NCBI GenBank assembly: GCA_016584305.1
Contig: JACEEZ010016456.1
Location: forward strand, 238,501-302,500
Reading direction: 5' to 3'
DNA: 64,000 bases
Source of the DNA: Chionoecetes opilio
Lineage: Eukaryota; Arthropoda; Malacostraca; Decapoda; Majidae
Positions 10,227-21,700 of the stretch are shown piece by piece. Each line of letters opens with the position of its first letter. The first letter of the stretch is position 1. The notes beneath the pieces are model-generated. The model saw nothing but the letters and a program-made list of their open reading frames with translations, was not told the DNA's origin and made no database searches. Both the position numbers and the translations under genes were made by a program.

Positions 10227-11371
10227 TCAAATTAGAACAACAGAACTTCAAAATAAAATAAATGAATTTCAAAATATAATATGAATTTTTTCTTTTAATT
10301 TGAAATTCAATTATTTTAATTTGAAGTTCAGTTATTTTAATTTGAAGTTCAGTTATTTTAATTTGAAGTTCAGTTATTTTAATTTGAAGTTCAGTTATTT
10401 TAATTTGAAGTTCAGTTATTTAATTTGAAGTTCAGTTATTTAATTTGAAGTTCAGTTATTTTAATTTGAAGTTCAGTTATTTAATTTGAAGTTCAGTTAT
10501 TTAATTTGAAGTTCAGTTATTTTAATTTGAAGTTCAGCTATTCTGATTTGAAGTTCAGTTATTTTAATTTGAATTTCCCATTATTTAATTTGAAGTTCAT
10601 TTTTTTAAATTTTGAAGTTCAGTTATTTTAATTTGAAGTTCAGTTATTTTAATTTGAAGTTCAGTTATTTTAATTTGAAGTTCAGTTATTTTAATTTGAA
10701 GTTCAGTTATTTTAATTTGAAGTTCAGTTATTTTAATTTGAAGTTCAGTTATTTTAATTTAAACTTCAGTTGTTTTAATATAGACTTCAGTTGTTTTAAT
10801 TTAAACTTCAGTTTTAATTTAAACTTCAGTTTTAATTTAAACTTCAGTTTTAATTTAAACTTCAGTTGTTTTAATTTGAAGTTCAGTTGTTTTAATTTGA
10901 AGTTCAGTTGTTTTAATTTGAAGTTCAGTTTTAATTTGAAGTTCAGTTGTTTTAATTTGAGTTCAGTTTTTTTTAATTTGAAGTTCAGTTGTTTTAAATT
11001 TGAAGTTCAGCTGTTTTAATTTGAAGTTCAGTTGTTTTAATTTGAAGTTCAGTTGTTTTAATTTGAAGTTCAGCTGTTTTAATTTGAAGTTCAGCTGTTT
11101 TAATTTGAAGTTCAGCTGTTTTAATTTGAAGTTCAGCTGTTTTAATTTGAAGTTCAGCTGTTTTAATTTGAAGTTCAGCTGTTTTAATTTGAAGTTCAGC
11201 TGTTTTAATTTGAAGTTCAGCTGTTTTAATTTGAAGTTCAGTTGTTTTAATTTGAAGTTCAATTGTTTTAATTTGAAGTTCAGTTGTTTTAATTTGAAGT
11301 TGTTGTTTTAATTTGAAGTTCAGTTGTTTTAATTTGAAGTTCAGTTGTTTTAATTTGAGAGTGAAAAGGTG
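10214..11371. mobile_element. Long MITE filled by a 20-bp minisatellite
   Basis: Ends CACCTTTTCACTCTCAAATT (from 10214) and its complement (to 11371) match the short MITE at 8138-8362 apart from a CT insertion. Almost everything between is an array of about 50 units of TTTTAATTTGAAGTTCAGTT, with subunit types ending TTA, TTG or CTG in blocks. The 20-bp unit lets several frames stay open, which explains the chance Phe/Asn/Ser and Lys/Leu/Asn frames here. Confidence 0.85.
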
Positions 11372-11953
11372 TAGTTAAAAACATCTCTTAACAATTTTTC
11401 TTCTTCATCTTTCCCTCGGTTCGAGTCTACCAAGTTCGTCCTGGCGTGGTGGCGCTTTGTATAGTCAATAACCTTGTAGTTGGTACTTGCAAAGTGTCTA
11501 GATAAGGATCAAAGTATCTTATCTTATCATCTTTCCCTCCTATGCTTCACCCAGATGGCTCCACAGCTGTCTCATCTATTTCTAAAGCTGAACTCTTCGC
11601 TCAAACCTTTGCTGAAAATTCCACTCTGGTTGATGAAGGGCTTGTTCCTCCTTCTCCACCCTCTGACTATATTATGCCTGTTATTAAGATCCTTCGTAAT
11701 GATGTTTTCTTTGCCCTTTCTGGCCTAGATCCTCGGAAGGCTTACGGTCCTGACAGAGTCCCTCCTATTGTTCTCAAAAACTGTGCATCTGTGCTTGCAC
11801 CGCCACCCTGCCTGGTCAAACTTTTCCGTCTTTGTCTATCTACTTCCACCTTTCCTTCTTGCTGGAAGTTTGCTCACATTCAACCTGTTCCTAAGAAGGG
11901 TGACCGTTCTAATTCTTCAAACTACCGTCCTATAGCTTTGACTTCCTTCCTAT
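11372..11953 (+). pseudogene. Reverse transcriptase fragment, Jockey-like LINE
   Basis: The frame at 11542-11950 reads HPDGSTAVSSISKAELFAQT, LDPRKAYGPDRVPPIVLKN, CLSTSTFPSCWKFAHIQPV and PKKGDRSNSSNYRPIALTS. These are the conserved blocks before and at the start of the reverse-transcriptase domain of Jockey-type LINEs. The sequence is broken off in the RT domain where the 61-bp minisatellite begins, so the catalytic motif is absent. The 5' boundary is unclear. It is a dead fragment. Confidence 0.8.
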
Positions 11954-14656
11954 GCACAGGGCTGCATAGTGGAGCCAGGGTACTGCTCCATAGGGTACAG
12001 TGGAGACACTGGTGCACAGGGCTGCATAGTGGAGCCAGGGTACTGCTCCATAGGTGTACAGTGGAGACACTGGTGCACAGGGCTGCATAGTGGAGCCAGG
12101 TTACTGCTCCATAGGTGTACAGTGGAGACACTGGTGCACAGGGCTGCATAGTGGAGCCAGGGTACTGCTCCATAGGGGTACAGTGGAGACACTGGTGCAC
12201 AGGGCTGCATAGTGGAGCCAGGTAACTGCTCCATAGGGGTACAGTGGAGACACTGGTGCACAGGGCTGCATAGTGGAGCCAGGGTACTGCTCCATAGGGG
12301 TACAGTGGAGACACTGGTGCACAGGGCTGCATAGTGGAGCCAGGGTACTGCTCCATAGGGGTACAGTGGAGACACTGGTGCACAGGGCTGCATAGTGGAG
12401 CCAGGGTACTGCTCCATAGGGGTTACAGTGGAGACACTGGTGCACAGGGCTGCATAGTGGAGCCAGGGTACTGCTCTCCATAGGGGTACAGTGGAGACCC
12501 TGGTGCACAGGGCTGCATAGTGGACCAGGGTACTGCTCCATAGGGGTACAGTGGAGACCCTGGTGCACAGGGCTGCATAGTGGAGCCAGGGTACTGCTCC
12601 ATAGGTGTACAGTGGAGACCCTGGTGCACAGGGCTGCATAGTGGAGCCAGGGTACTGCTCCATAGGTGTACAGTGGAGACCCTGGTGCACAGGGCTGCAT
12701 AGTGGAAGCCAGGGTACTGCTCCATAGGTGTACAGTGGAGAACACTGGTGCCCAGGGCTGCATAGTGGAGCCCAGGGTACTGCTCCATAGGGGTACAGGG
12801 AGACACTGGTGAACAGGGCTGCATAGTGGAGCCGGGTATGCTCCATAGGGGTACAGTGGAGACACTGGTGCACAGGGCTGCATAGTGGAGCCAGGGTACT
12901 GCTCCATAGGTGGTACAGTGGAGACACTGGTGCACAGGGCGCATAGTGGAGCCAGGGTACTGCTCCATAGGGGTACAGTGGAGACACTGGTGCACAGGGC
13001 TGGCATAGTGGGAGCCAGGGTACTGCTCCATAGGGTACAGTGGAGACCTGGTGGCACAGGGCTGCATAGTGGAGCCAGGGTACTGCTCCATAGGTGTACA
13101 GTGGAGACACTGGTGCACAGGGCTGCATAGTGGAGCCCAGGGTACTGCTCCATAGGGGTACAGTGGAGACCCTGGTGCACAGGGCTGCATAGTGGAGCCA
13201 GGGTACTGCTCCATAGGTGTACAGTGGAGACACTGGTGCACAGGGGCAGTGGGCAGGTACGTGGGGGGGGGGGCGCATTGGAGCCAGGGTACTGCTCCAT
13301 AGGTGTACAGTGGAGACACTGGTGCACAGGGCTGCATAGTGGAGCCAGGGGTACTGCTCCATAGGGGTACAGTGGAGACACTGGTGCACAGGGCTGCATA
13401 GTGGAGCCAGGGTACTGCTCATAGGGGTACAGTGGAGACCTGGTGCACAGGGCTGCATAGTGGTAGCCAGGGTACTGCTCCATAGGTGTACAAGTGGAGA
13501 CACTGGTGCACAGGGCTGCATAGTGGAGCCAGGGTACTGCTCCATAGGGTACAAGTGGAGACCCTGGTGCACAGGGCTGCATAGTGGAGCAGGGTACTGC
13601 TCCATAGGTGTACAGTGGAGACACTGGTGCACAGGGCTGCATAGTGGAGCCAGGGTACTGCTCCATAGGGGTACAGTGGAGACACTGGTGCACAGGCTGC
13701 ATAGTGGAGCCAGGGTACTGCTCCATAGGGTACAGTGGAGGAACATGGTGCACAGGGCTGCATAGTGGAGGCCAGGGTACTGCTCCATAGGTGTACAGTG
13801 GAGACCCTGGTGCACAGGGCTGCATAGTGGAGCCAGGGTACTGCTCCATAGGGGTACAGTGGAGACACTGGTGCACAGGGCTGCATAGTGGAGCCAGGTA
13901 CTGCTCCATAGGTGTACAGTGGAGACACTGGTGCACAGGGCTGCATAGTGGAGCCAGGGTTCTGCTCCATAGGGGTACAGTGGAGACACTGTGCACAGGG
14001 CTGCATAGTGGAGCCCAGGGTACTGCTCCATAGGGGTACAGTGGAGACCCTGGTGCACAGGGCTGCATAGTGGAGCCAGGGTACTGCTCCATAGGGGTAC
14101 AGTGGAGACACTGGTGCACAGGGCTGCATAGTGGAGCCAGGGTACTGCTCCATAGGGGTACAGTGAGACCCTGGTGCACAGGGCTGCATAGTGGAGCCAG
14201 GGTACTGCTCCATAGGTGTACAGTGGAGACACTGGTGCACAGGGCTGCATAGTGGAGCCAGGGTACTGCTCCATAGGTGTACAGTGGAGACCCTGGTGCA
14301 CAGGGCTGCATAGTGGAGCCAGGGTACTGCTCCATAGGTGTACAGTGGAGACCCTGGTGCACAGGGCTGCATAGTGGAGCCAGGGTACTGCTCCATAGGT
14401 GTACAGTGGAGACACTGGTGCACAGGGCTGCATAGTGGAGCCAGGGTACTGCTCCATAGTGTACAGTGGAGACCCTGGTGCACAGGCTGCATAGTGGAGG
14501 CCAGGGTACTGCTCCATAGGGGTACATGGAGACACTGTGCACAGGGCTGCATAGGGAGCCAGGGTACTGCTCCATAGGTGTACAGTGGAGACCCTGGTGC
14601 ACAGGGCTGCATAGTGGAGCCAGGGTACTGCTCCATAGGTGTACAGTGGGGACCCA
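11950..14656. repeat. 61-bp minisatellite, about 44 units
   Basis: Period 61 bp, units beginning CAGGGCTGCATAGTGGAGCC. Variants differ mainly as GGGGTACAG against GGTGTACAG and GAGACACTGG against GAGACCCTGG, plus single-base indels. Each unit contains a hairpin TGGAGC-9 nt-GCTCCA. Since 61 = 3n+1, three units read as 61 codons with no stop, which creates minus-strand open frames of more than 850 codons. These are not genes. One unit is disrupted at 13243-13276 by a G-run. Confidence 0.95.
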
Positions 14657-14750
14657 CACATTGGTACACAACCCACAGTTTCCTTTTTGAATCCCATTAA
14701 ATTTTTCTCCGAAGTGTATCAATAGTGTCTTTTACCCACTATCTTTCTAT

Positions 14751-15080
14751 TACAGTAATCTCCCGTTTTGTCGCCTCTGTGGTGCAGTGGCTAGCGTGCC
14801 TGGCTATGAATCTGCAGACCCTGGTTCGATCCCGGGCCAGGGCAAGTCGGTGACCAGCCTACCCAGCTGTTCTTCCTTCCTTTCGGGGTTGATAAATGGG
14901 TACCCGGGGTAACCTGGGGAAGGTAACTGTGGTAACCCGGGAGTCACACTGGCCCTGTGTCCCGGGGTAACGGGTCCTTACCCACCACAGGCTCTTAAGG
15001 GCTAATGCCACGGAGATGAGCACCGCATGCCATGCGCAGCACAGCGTATCCTCCCATCTTTACTAATCTCCCGTTTATCC
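14751..15080 (+). mobile_element. tRNA-headed SINE (family A), copy 1, inside a Tigger-like end
   Basis: The SINE is about 14769-15063. Its head has an A box TGGTGCAGTGG and a B box GGTTCGATCCC. The body has CCTTTCGGGGTTGATAAATG, GTGTCCCGGGGTAACGGGT and CCACGGAGATGAGCAC, and the tail ends CTTTAC. It is flanked by a perfect 13-bp target duplication TAATCTCCCGTTT (14756-14768 and 15064-15076). Joined across the SINE, the flank reads TACAGTAATCTCCCG then TTTATCCGGC, which resembles a pogo/Tigger-type terminus. Confidence 0.85.
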
Positions 15081-15507
15081 GGCGCATAACAGCCAAGACC
15101 TTGCCGGATAATGCATCACTACCCCCCTAGGCCCCTCCGCCGCCCACGAACCCAACAATAACCAGCGAAAATGATGATAGCAGTAATAATACAAATAACA
15201 ATAATAGCTAGAACAGTATAACTAACAATATTAAAAACATTAATACCTGTATTGATATTAAATATAATAATAATAATAATAATACTGTGGTGAACTGCCT
15301 GCCGCCGAGTAGTGGGGGCTGTCGGCGCAACACACGCTGGCAGGTGTGGTGGGCGCGGGACTGTGGCGTCATGGCGATTCCCGTAACTCACTCCGTTTAT
15401 GAGCCGAATACGCACCAAATTTTCCGGCGAAAATACGTTTAGGGCATCTTGCGGCGAAAGAAGAGTCGGAATTTTAGCCGGATAATGCATCACAAGAACC
15501 ACCACAC
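15077..15507. other. Sequence with two GCCGGATAATGCATCAC words
   Basis: GCCGGATAATGCATCAC occurs near 15104 and near 15477 in the same orientation, in keeping with remains of the Tigger-like element split by the SINE. An ATA-rich stretch lies between. No gene seen. Confidence 0.4.
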
Positions 15508-17390
15508 ATATAAACCTACTAAGCTATGCCTCTATTTACCCCCCTTCCCTAACACACTAAGCTATGCCTCTATTTACCCCCCTGCCCTAACACACTAAGC
15601 TATGCCTCTATTTACCCCCCTTCCCTAACACACTAAGCTATGCCTCTATTTACCCCCCTTCCCTAACACACTAAGCTATGCCTCTATTTACCCCCCTTCC
15701 CTAACACACTAAGCTATGCCTCTATTTACCCCCCTGCCCTAACACACTAAGCTATGCCTCTATTTACCCCCTGCCCTAACACACTAAGCTATGCCTCTAT
15801 TTACCCCCCTGCCCTAACACACTAAGCTATGCCTCTATTTACCCCCCTTCCCTAACACACTAAGCTATGCCTCTATTTACCCCCCTTCCCTAACACACTA
15901 AGCTATGCCTTTATTTACCCCCCTTCCCTAACACACTAAGCTATGCCTCTATTTACCCCCCTGCCCTAACACACTAAGCTATGCCTCTATTTACCCCCCT
16001 TCCGTAACACACTAAGCTATGCCTCTATTTACCCCCCTTCCGTAACACACTAAGCTATGCCTCTATTTACCCCCTGCCCTAACACACTAAGCTATGCCTC
16101 TATTTACCTCCCTTCCCTAACACACTAAGCTATGCCTCTATTAACCCCCTTGCCCTAACACACTAAGCTATGCCTCTATTTACCTCCCTTCCCTGACACA
16201 CTAAGCTATGCCTCTATTTACCTCCCTTCCCTAACACACTAAGCTATGCCTCTATTTACCTCCCTTCCCTAACACACTAAGCTATGCCTCTATTTACCCC
16301 CCTTCCCTAACACACTAAGCTATGCCTCTATTTACCTCCCTTCCCTAACACACTAAGCTATGCCTCTATTTACCCCCCTTCCCTAACACACTAAGCTATG
16401 CCTCTATTAACCCCCCTTCCCTAACACACTAAGCTATGCCTCTATTTACCCCCCTGCCCTAACACACTAAGCTATGCCTCTATTTACCCCCCTGCCCTAA
16501 CACACTAAGCTATGCCTCTATTTACCTCCCTTCCCTAACACACTAAGCTATGCCTCTATTTACCCCCCTTCCCTAACACACTAAGCTATGCCTCTATTTA
16601 CCTCCCTTCCCTAACACACTAAGCTATGCCTCTATTAACCCCCTTGCCCTAACACACTAAGCTATGCCTCTATTTACCCCCTGCCCTAACACACTAAGCT
16701 ATGCCTCTATTTACCTCCCTTCCCTAACACACTAAGCTATGCCTCTATTTACCCCCCTTCCCTAACACACTAAGCTATGCCTCTATTTACCCCCCTTCCC
16801 TAACACACTAAGCTATGCCTCTATTTACCTCCCTTCCCTAACACACTAAGCTATGCCTCTATTTACCCCCTGCCCTAACACACTAAGCTATGCCTATTTA
16901 CCCCCCTCCCTAACACACTAAGCTATGCCTCTATTTACCCCCTTCCCTAACACACTAAGCTATGCCTATTTACCCCCCTCCCTAACACACTAAGCTATGC
17001 CTCTATTTACCTCCCTTCCCTAACACACTAAGCTATGCCTCTATTTACCCCCCTTCCCTAACACACTAAGCTATGCCTCTATTTACCTCCCTTCCCTAAC
17101 ACACTAAGCTATGCCTCTATTTACCCCCCTTCCCTAACACACTAAGCTATGCCTCTATTTACCTCCCTTCCCTAACACACTAAGCTATGCCTCTATTTAC
17201 CCCCCTTCCCTAACACACTAAGCTATGCCTATTTACCCCCCCTCCCTAACACACTAAGCTATGCCTCTATTTACCCCCCTCCCTAACACACTAAGCTATG
17301 CCTCTATTTACCCCCCTGCCCTAACACACTAAGCTATGCCTCTATTTACCCCCTGCCCTAACACACTAAGCTATGCCTTTATTTAACCCC
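15508..17390. repeat. 38-bp minisatellite upstream of COX6C
   Basis: About 49 units of period 38 with the order CACTAAGCTATGCCTCTATT then TACCCCCCTTCCCTAACA. Variants alternate CCCCTTCC, CTCCCTTCC and CCCCTGCC; a few units are shorter (GCCTATTTACC). Each unit holds a CTAAC branch-point-like word and a pyrimidine run but no CAG acceptor. Degenerate units continue to 17720 and run into the real acceptor of the COX6C coding exon at 17747. Confidence 0.95.
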
Positions 17391-17429
17391 CCCCCCACCC
17401 CCCCCCAAACTTCTTTCAGTTTAATTAAC

Positions 17430-17525
17430 GTCAGATTTTCCCGTAATATCTTATGAGGTTAGACGGCCGATGATACGCTTACAACTATCTCTATCCATTG
17501 TCTCTACCTCTTCAATGCTGCCAGA
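17430..17525 (-). mobile_element. LINE 3' end fragment (family F)
   Basis: Complement of the C-terminal end of the FGHVERREGG-type LINE: it reads back as DRDS-type codons, the DPLTS-like end and the 3' tail. Copies of the same end lie at 18240-18415, 26570-26750, 42883-42945 and 59410-59545. Confidence 0.65.
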
Positions 17526-17747
17526 TCCTCTTCTCACACACACACATAAACACCTCTATTAAGCTGTGCCTCCCTCCCTTCCCTCCCTAACACACACACA
17601 CACACACACACATTTTAAACCTCTTAAGCTATACCTCTCTATCTCCCTTCCCTAATGCACACACACATTAACCTTTACTAAACTAGGCCTCTATTTACCT
17701 CCCTCCCCTAACACACACTAAGCTATGCCTCTCTGCCTTCCCTCCAG
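17526..17747 (+). promoter_or_regulatory. 3' end of a 5'-UTR intron of COX6C (inferred)
   Basis: Holds CA repeats (17588-17611), degenerate 38-bp units, then CTAAGC, a pyrimidine tract CTCTCTGCCTTCCCTC and CAG ending at 17747. This looks like a full branch point, pyrimidine tract and acceptor 14 nt before the ATG, so COX6C probably has an upstream non-coding exon that I cannot locate. Confidence 0.6.
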
Positions 17748-17761
17748 ACTGGCCCTCCACC

Positions 17762-17913
17762 ATGTCTCTGACCAAGCCTGTGATGCGAGGTATGCTCAAC
17801 GCCCAGATCAAGAAGAACCTCATCATTGCCACTGGTCTCAGCGTGGTTACTATGGTGACCTGGAGGTACCTCGTCCAGAACCCAAGGATCCAAGCCTATG
17901 CCGATTTCTATAA
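17762..17913 (+). CDS. COX6C: COX6C coding exon 1
   Basis: 152 nt, residues 1-50 plus two bases of codon 51. Donor TATAA|GTATGA. The same exon includes 14 nt of 5' UTR after the acceptor at 17747. Confidence 0.93.
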
Positions 17914-18757
17914 GTATGATGATGATGATGATGACTTGTTTGTGTGTTGACTTCTGGTTTGTGTGTGTGGTGGTGATGGTTATGGTGTGTGTGTGTGTGT
18001 GTGTGTGGTGATGAAGGTGGTGAGGTATTGGGGAGAGCTGTTGGAGTGGAAGTGCCAGGTGAGAGTAAGGAGATTGGGGTGGTTTGGGCACGTGGAGAGG
18101 AGAGAAGGTGGTGAGGTATTGGGGAGAGCTGTTGGAGTGGAAGTGTCAGGTGAGAGTAAGGAGATTGAGGTGGTTTGGGCACGTGGAGAGGAGAGAAGGT
18201 GGTGAGGCATTGGGGAGAGCTGTTGGAGTGGAAGTGCCAGGTCGCCGTCCACCGGGCAGGCCAAGGAAGACATGGAGGTAGTGTGTTGAAGAGGATCTGG
18301 CAGCATTGGCCATTGAAGAAGTTGAAGCAATGGATCGAGATAGTTGGAAGTGTATCATCGGCTGTCTAACCTCATGAAAATTATGGGAAAAACTGGCGTT
18401 ACACAGAAAGATGATGATGAGATGCTGTGTGTCATTCACCCATGGTCTTTTTCCACGCAAGCTGGCTCGCGATCGCCAGTTTCACCCTCCCGGTGCGAGC
18501 TTGGAGCTCATTATTACCGATCTTTGGGTAATGCTGGGACCTCACACACCAAACACGCCCATCCCCTTGCTCGAGGGGGACAGTAACTGCCCAAATTTCT
18601 TAGTGGAAAAATACCCGGGAATAAGCGGGGCCGGGGATCGAACGCCGGACCACAGAATGGTGCCGGACGCCCTAACCCACCGAGCCATCCAGACAGTGTG
18701 TGTGTGGTGAAGTGTGAGGAGTCGTGATTTATGTGTGTGTATTTAGGGCAGTTGTCT

Positions 18758-18795
<38 letters not shown>

Positions 18796-21700
18796 GATGT
18801 AGTGTACAGAATGAAGGTCTAGTTGTTATGTAGTATTGTTGCATTTTCTCATTTTGTTTTTTGGTATTGATTTATTTAACCTAATTGAAGCATCTGTCCT
18901 TGTGTCTGTCTCTTAAGTTTCTTTTGATAGCCTGAAGACAGAACAGAAAATAAAGGTGAACCATGCCACCGTTACTATGCCACTGCCACATACGAACCAT
19001 GCCACTGATGCCTCGTAGTGCTCCGGCTCTCAACGCCTTCACACTTACCCGGGCGGCTTTGAGGGCACCGCCAATAAGTGGCCCTTGTTCATTCTTTTTC
19101 TTGTCTTAAGTTCTCAGTTTTCTTCAGGATGAAGTAAAAAGGTTATTTATGTAGTTTTGAACAGTACTCGGTGGCAGGTTCTCGGCATCCTGAATGTTTA
19201 TATCTCATTGTAAGGAATCTAAATCCAATATTACCCGGGGAAAGCAATGATAACACCAGAAGTTAAATTCAAAGTTCTTTATTATTTTTACAGTTTCAAT
19301 CTGCTCCGTCACCTTCGTGTGTGTTTGTGTTTTGGGTCGGTGTGGCACATGCTCGGAGATGTGATGTCTGATGACGCTACATCACGTCATGTATTTCAAG
19401 GCAATCAAAGCAAAGCCCGTCTCGGCAGACAAGCCAGGAGTCATTGCACCTCCGCTATGCCACGGAGGCAGCTTCAGTCGGCTGGGATCTCAGTTTTTCT
19501 ATATTTTATCCGTACAATGCAGATTAATTTCTATTGACCATTTGTTTGGAGCGTTCTCTAGGGGGTCTAGGGGAGTGGAGTCCCCTTGTAAGGAGGCTAT
19601 AATGTCATGTTAGATTATGATACTTTTTATGTTTACTTTTAGAATCAATCAATCATTGGGGGCATACGCCGGGGGGCGCATCGCCTCGCCCACCCTACGA
19701 CGCCACTCCCGGGTGTCACCACGCGCGAGTCCCCATGCAGGCTCCCTTCCCATACCAAGCAGCTCTCGACAAGAAACATCAACTTGCCCCAGCCACCAGC
19801 CTTGTGGGCGCCCCCTTGGCCTCCTCCACGCCGGATTGTCTCTTACAGATACAACCCGATGGGAAGGATCGGTTTCAGGGTAGCGTGCCACATGCCCATA
19901 TAACCGAAGTTGGAGCTGACGGACTATGCAGGTAAAAGGCCTCGATTCAGTCTCACGGCGCAATCACTGATTTGACACGTAATCATCCCAGCGATACCCC
20001 ATGATTCTGCGAAGACACTTATTACCAAAGGCATTGATTCGTCTCTTCAAGTCGCTATTTAGTGTCCATGTCTCACAACCATAGAGTAAGACAGGGATCA
20101 CAAGCGACTTGAAGATCCGGATCTTTGTCCTCCTGCACAGGTACCGACAATGCCAAATACTCCTGCTGAGCGAGTCCATAACACCGTGGGCTATGCCAAT
20201 CCACAGTAAGACTTCTTGACGTGACCCGCCATCATTATGGACTGTGCTACCAAGGTATGTAAAACTTTCTAAGATCTCAATGTCCTCGCCGCACGCATGA
20301 ACAGACTGTACTGTTTCATCTAGTAAGCCTCCAAACACCTGGACCTTGGTCTTGAGCCAGGAGACCTCAAGTCCCAAAGGCTTTGCCTCCTCGTGCAGCG
20401 CCTTGAGAGCCATCACCAGGACCTCTAGCGACTCGACAAAGATTACTGCATCAAAGGCAAAAACAAGATCAGTGATCTTGGTGTTGCCGAGGGATGCTCC
20501 ACAATCACTTTGATCTACAACTTTGCCCAATACCCAGTCGATACAAGTGTTGAAAAGTGATGGGGCAAGAACGCACCTTTGCCTCACTCCTGTATTCACA
20601 GGAAAGAAGCTGGATACACCTCCCCCACACTTCACAGCACTCTCAGTCCCAGAGTACAGACCAGTCATCAAACTAATAGTCCTTGCAGGAATCCCGCAAA
20701 GTCGCAGAAGATCCCAGAGTGACTCACAATGCACTGAGTCAAACGCCTTCTTGAGATCAACATAGGCTGCAAGCATCCCCTATTGAAACACGTCGGCGTT
20801 CCACCAGGATACGAAGCGCTAAGATACGGTCTGTTGTTGACTTACCAGGCGTGAAGCCAGATTGCTGAGGTCTCTGATGCTTCAGCAGATGGCTGCGGAC
20901 CCGTGTCAGCAATAGATGGGCAAGCACCTTGCCTGGCATGCTGAGCAGTGTAATACCGCGGTAATTGTTGCAGTCCTGACGGTCCCCTTTCCCTTTCCAG
21001 ATAGGGACGACCAGCCCCCTTTTCCAGTCAGGAGGAATGGTACCTGATTGCCACACGGCAGTCAGGACAGCATGCAACCCGCAGATCATGGCCTCACCCC
21101 CAGCTTTGAGGAGCTCCGCACTGATATTACAAACACCAGCTGCTTTTCCACCCCTCAACTTTGCTACAGCCTCTCTGACTTCTTTGAGAGGGTGCGGTTT
21201 CGTCCATGGGAGGATCGGCATCCACTGCCTGTAACCCAGTGGTGTGAAGCTGCTCAGTTGGAGGGTCCACCGTGAACAACTGCCCAAGGTACTCAGCCCA
21301 ACGAGCCATCTGCCCATCCATGTCCGACACGAGGCGCCCATTTGCTGCTCGAATAGCACTCGCCCGAGATGGAGACTTGGAACGGAGCTTCTTCAGGGCT
21401 CGGTAGGCGGGTCAGAGGCCATTAGCGTTCAAATGGCCCTCGACATCCTCAGCGAGACTCCTGACATACCTCTCCTTGTCTCTCCTCAGGAGGGTTCTAG
21501 TCCGGCATGACAGAGGCCTGTGCTGTGCCTTACTTTTAGAAGGGGATCATGAATCATTGTATTTGCCTCCTCCACCCATCCCTCTAGCTTGTTGGCAAGG
21601 GGGAAAGAGAAAAAGGTGATTGGGATTACAGTCCGAAACTGCGTATTTACCGTGAAAAGGAATAAATAAGAATAAATAAATTAATAGATGAATAGATAAT

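Noticed and set aside
10612..11311. Phe/Asn/Lys-rich repeat proteins
   Set aside because: 20-bp array inside a MITE.
11950..14722. Minus-strand open frames of 915, 873 and 416 codons
   Set aside because: They are the 61-bp minisatellite read through; the unit has no stop in these frames and the peptide simply cycles.
15508..17390. CRISPR-like regular array
   Set aside because: No distinct spacers; units are contiguous and the context is eukaryotic.
21244..21510. Plus-strand frames across the RTE-like copy 2
   Set aside because: Antisense shadows of the minus-strand retrotransposon frame.
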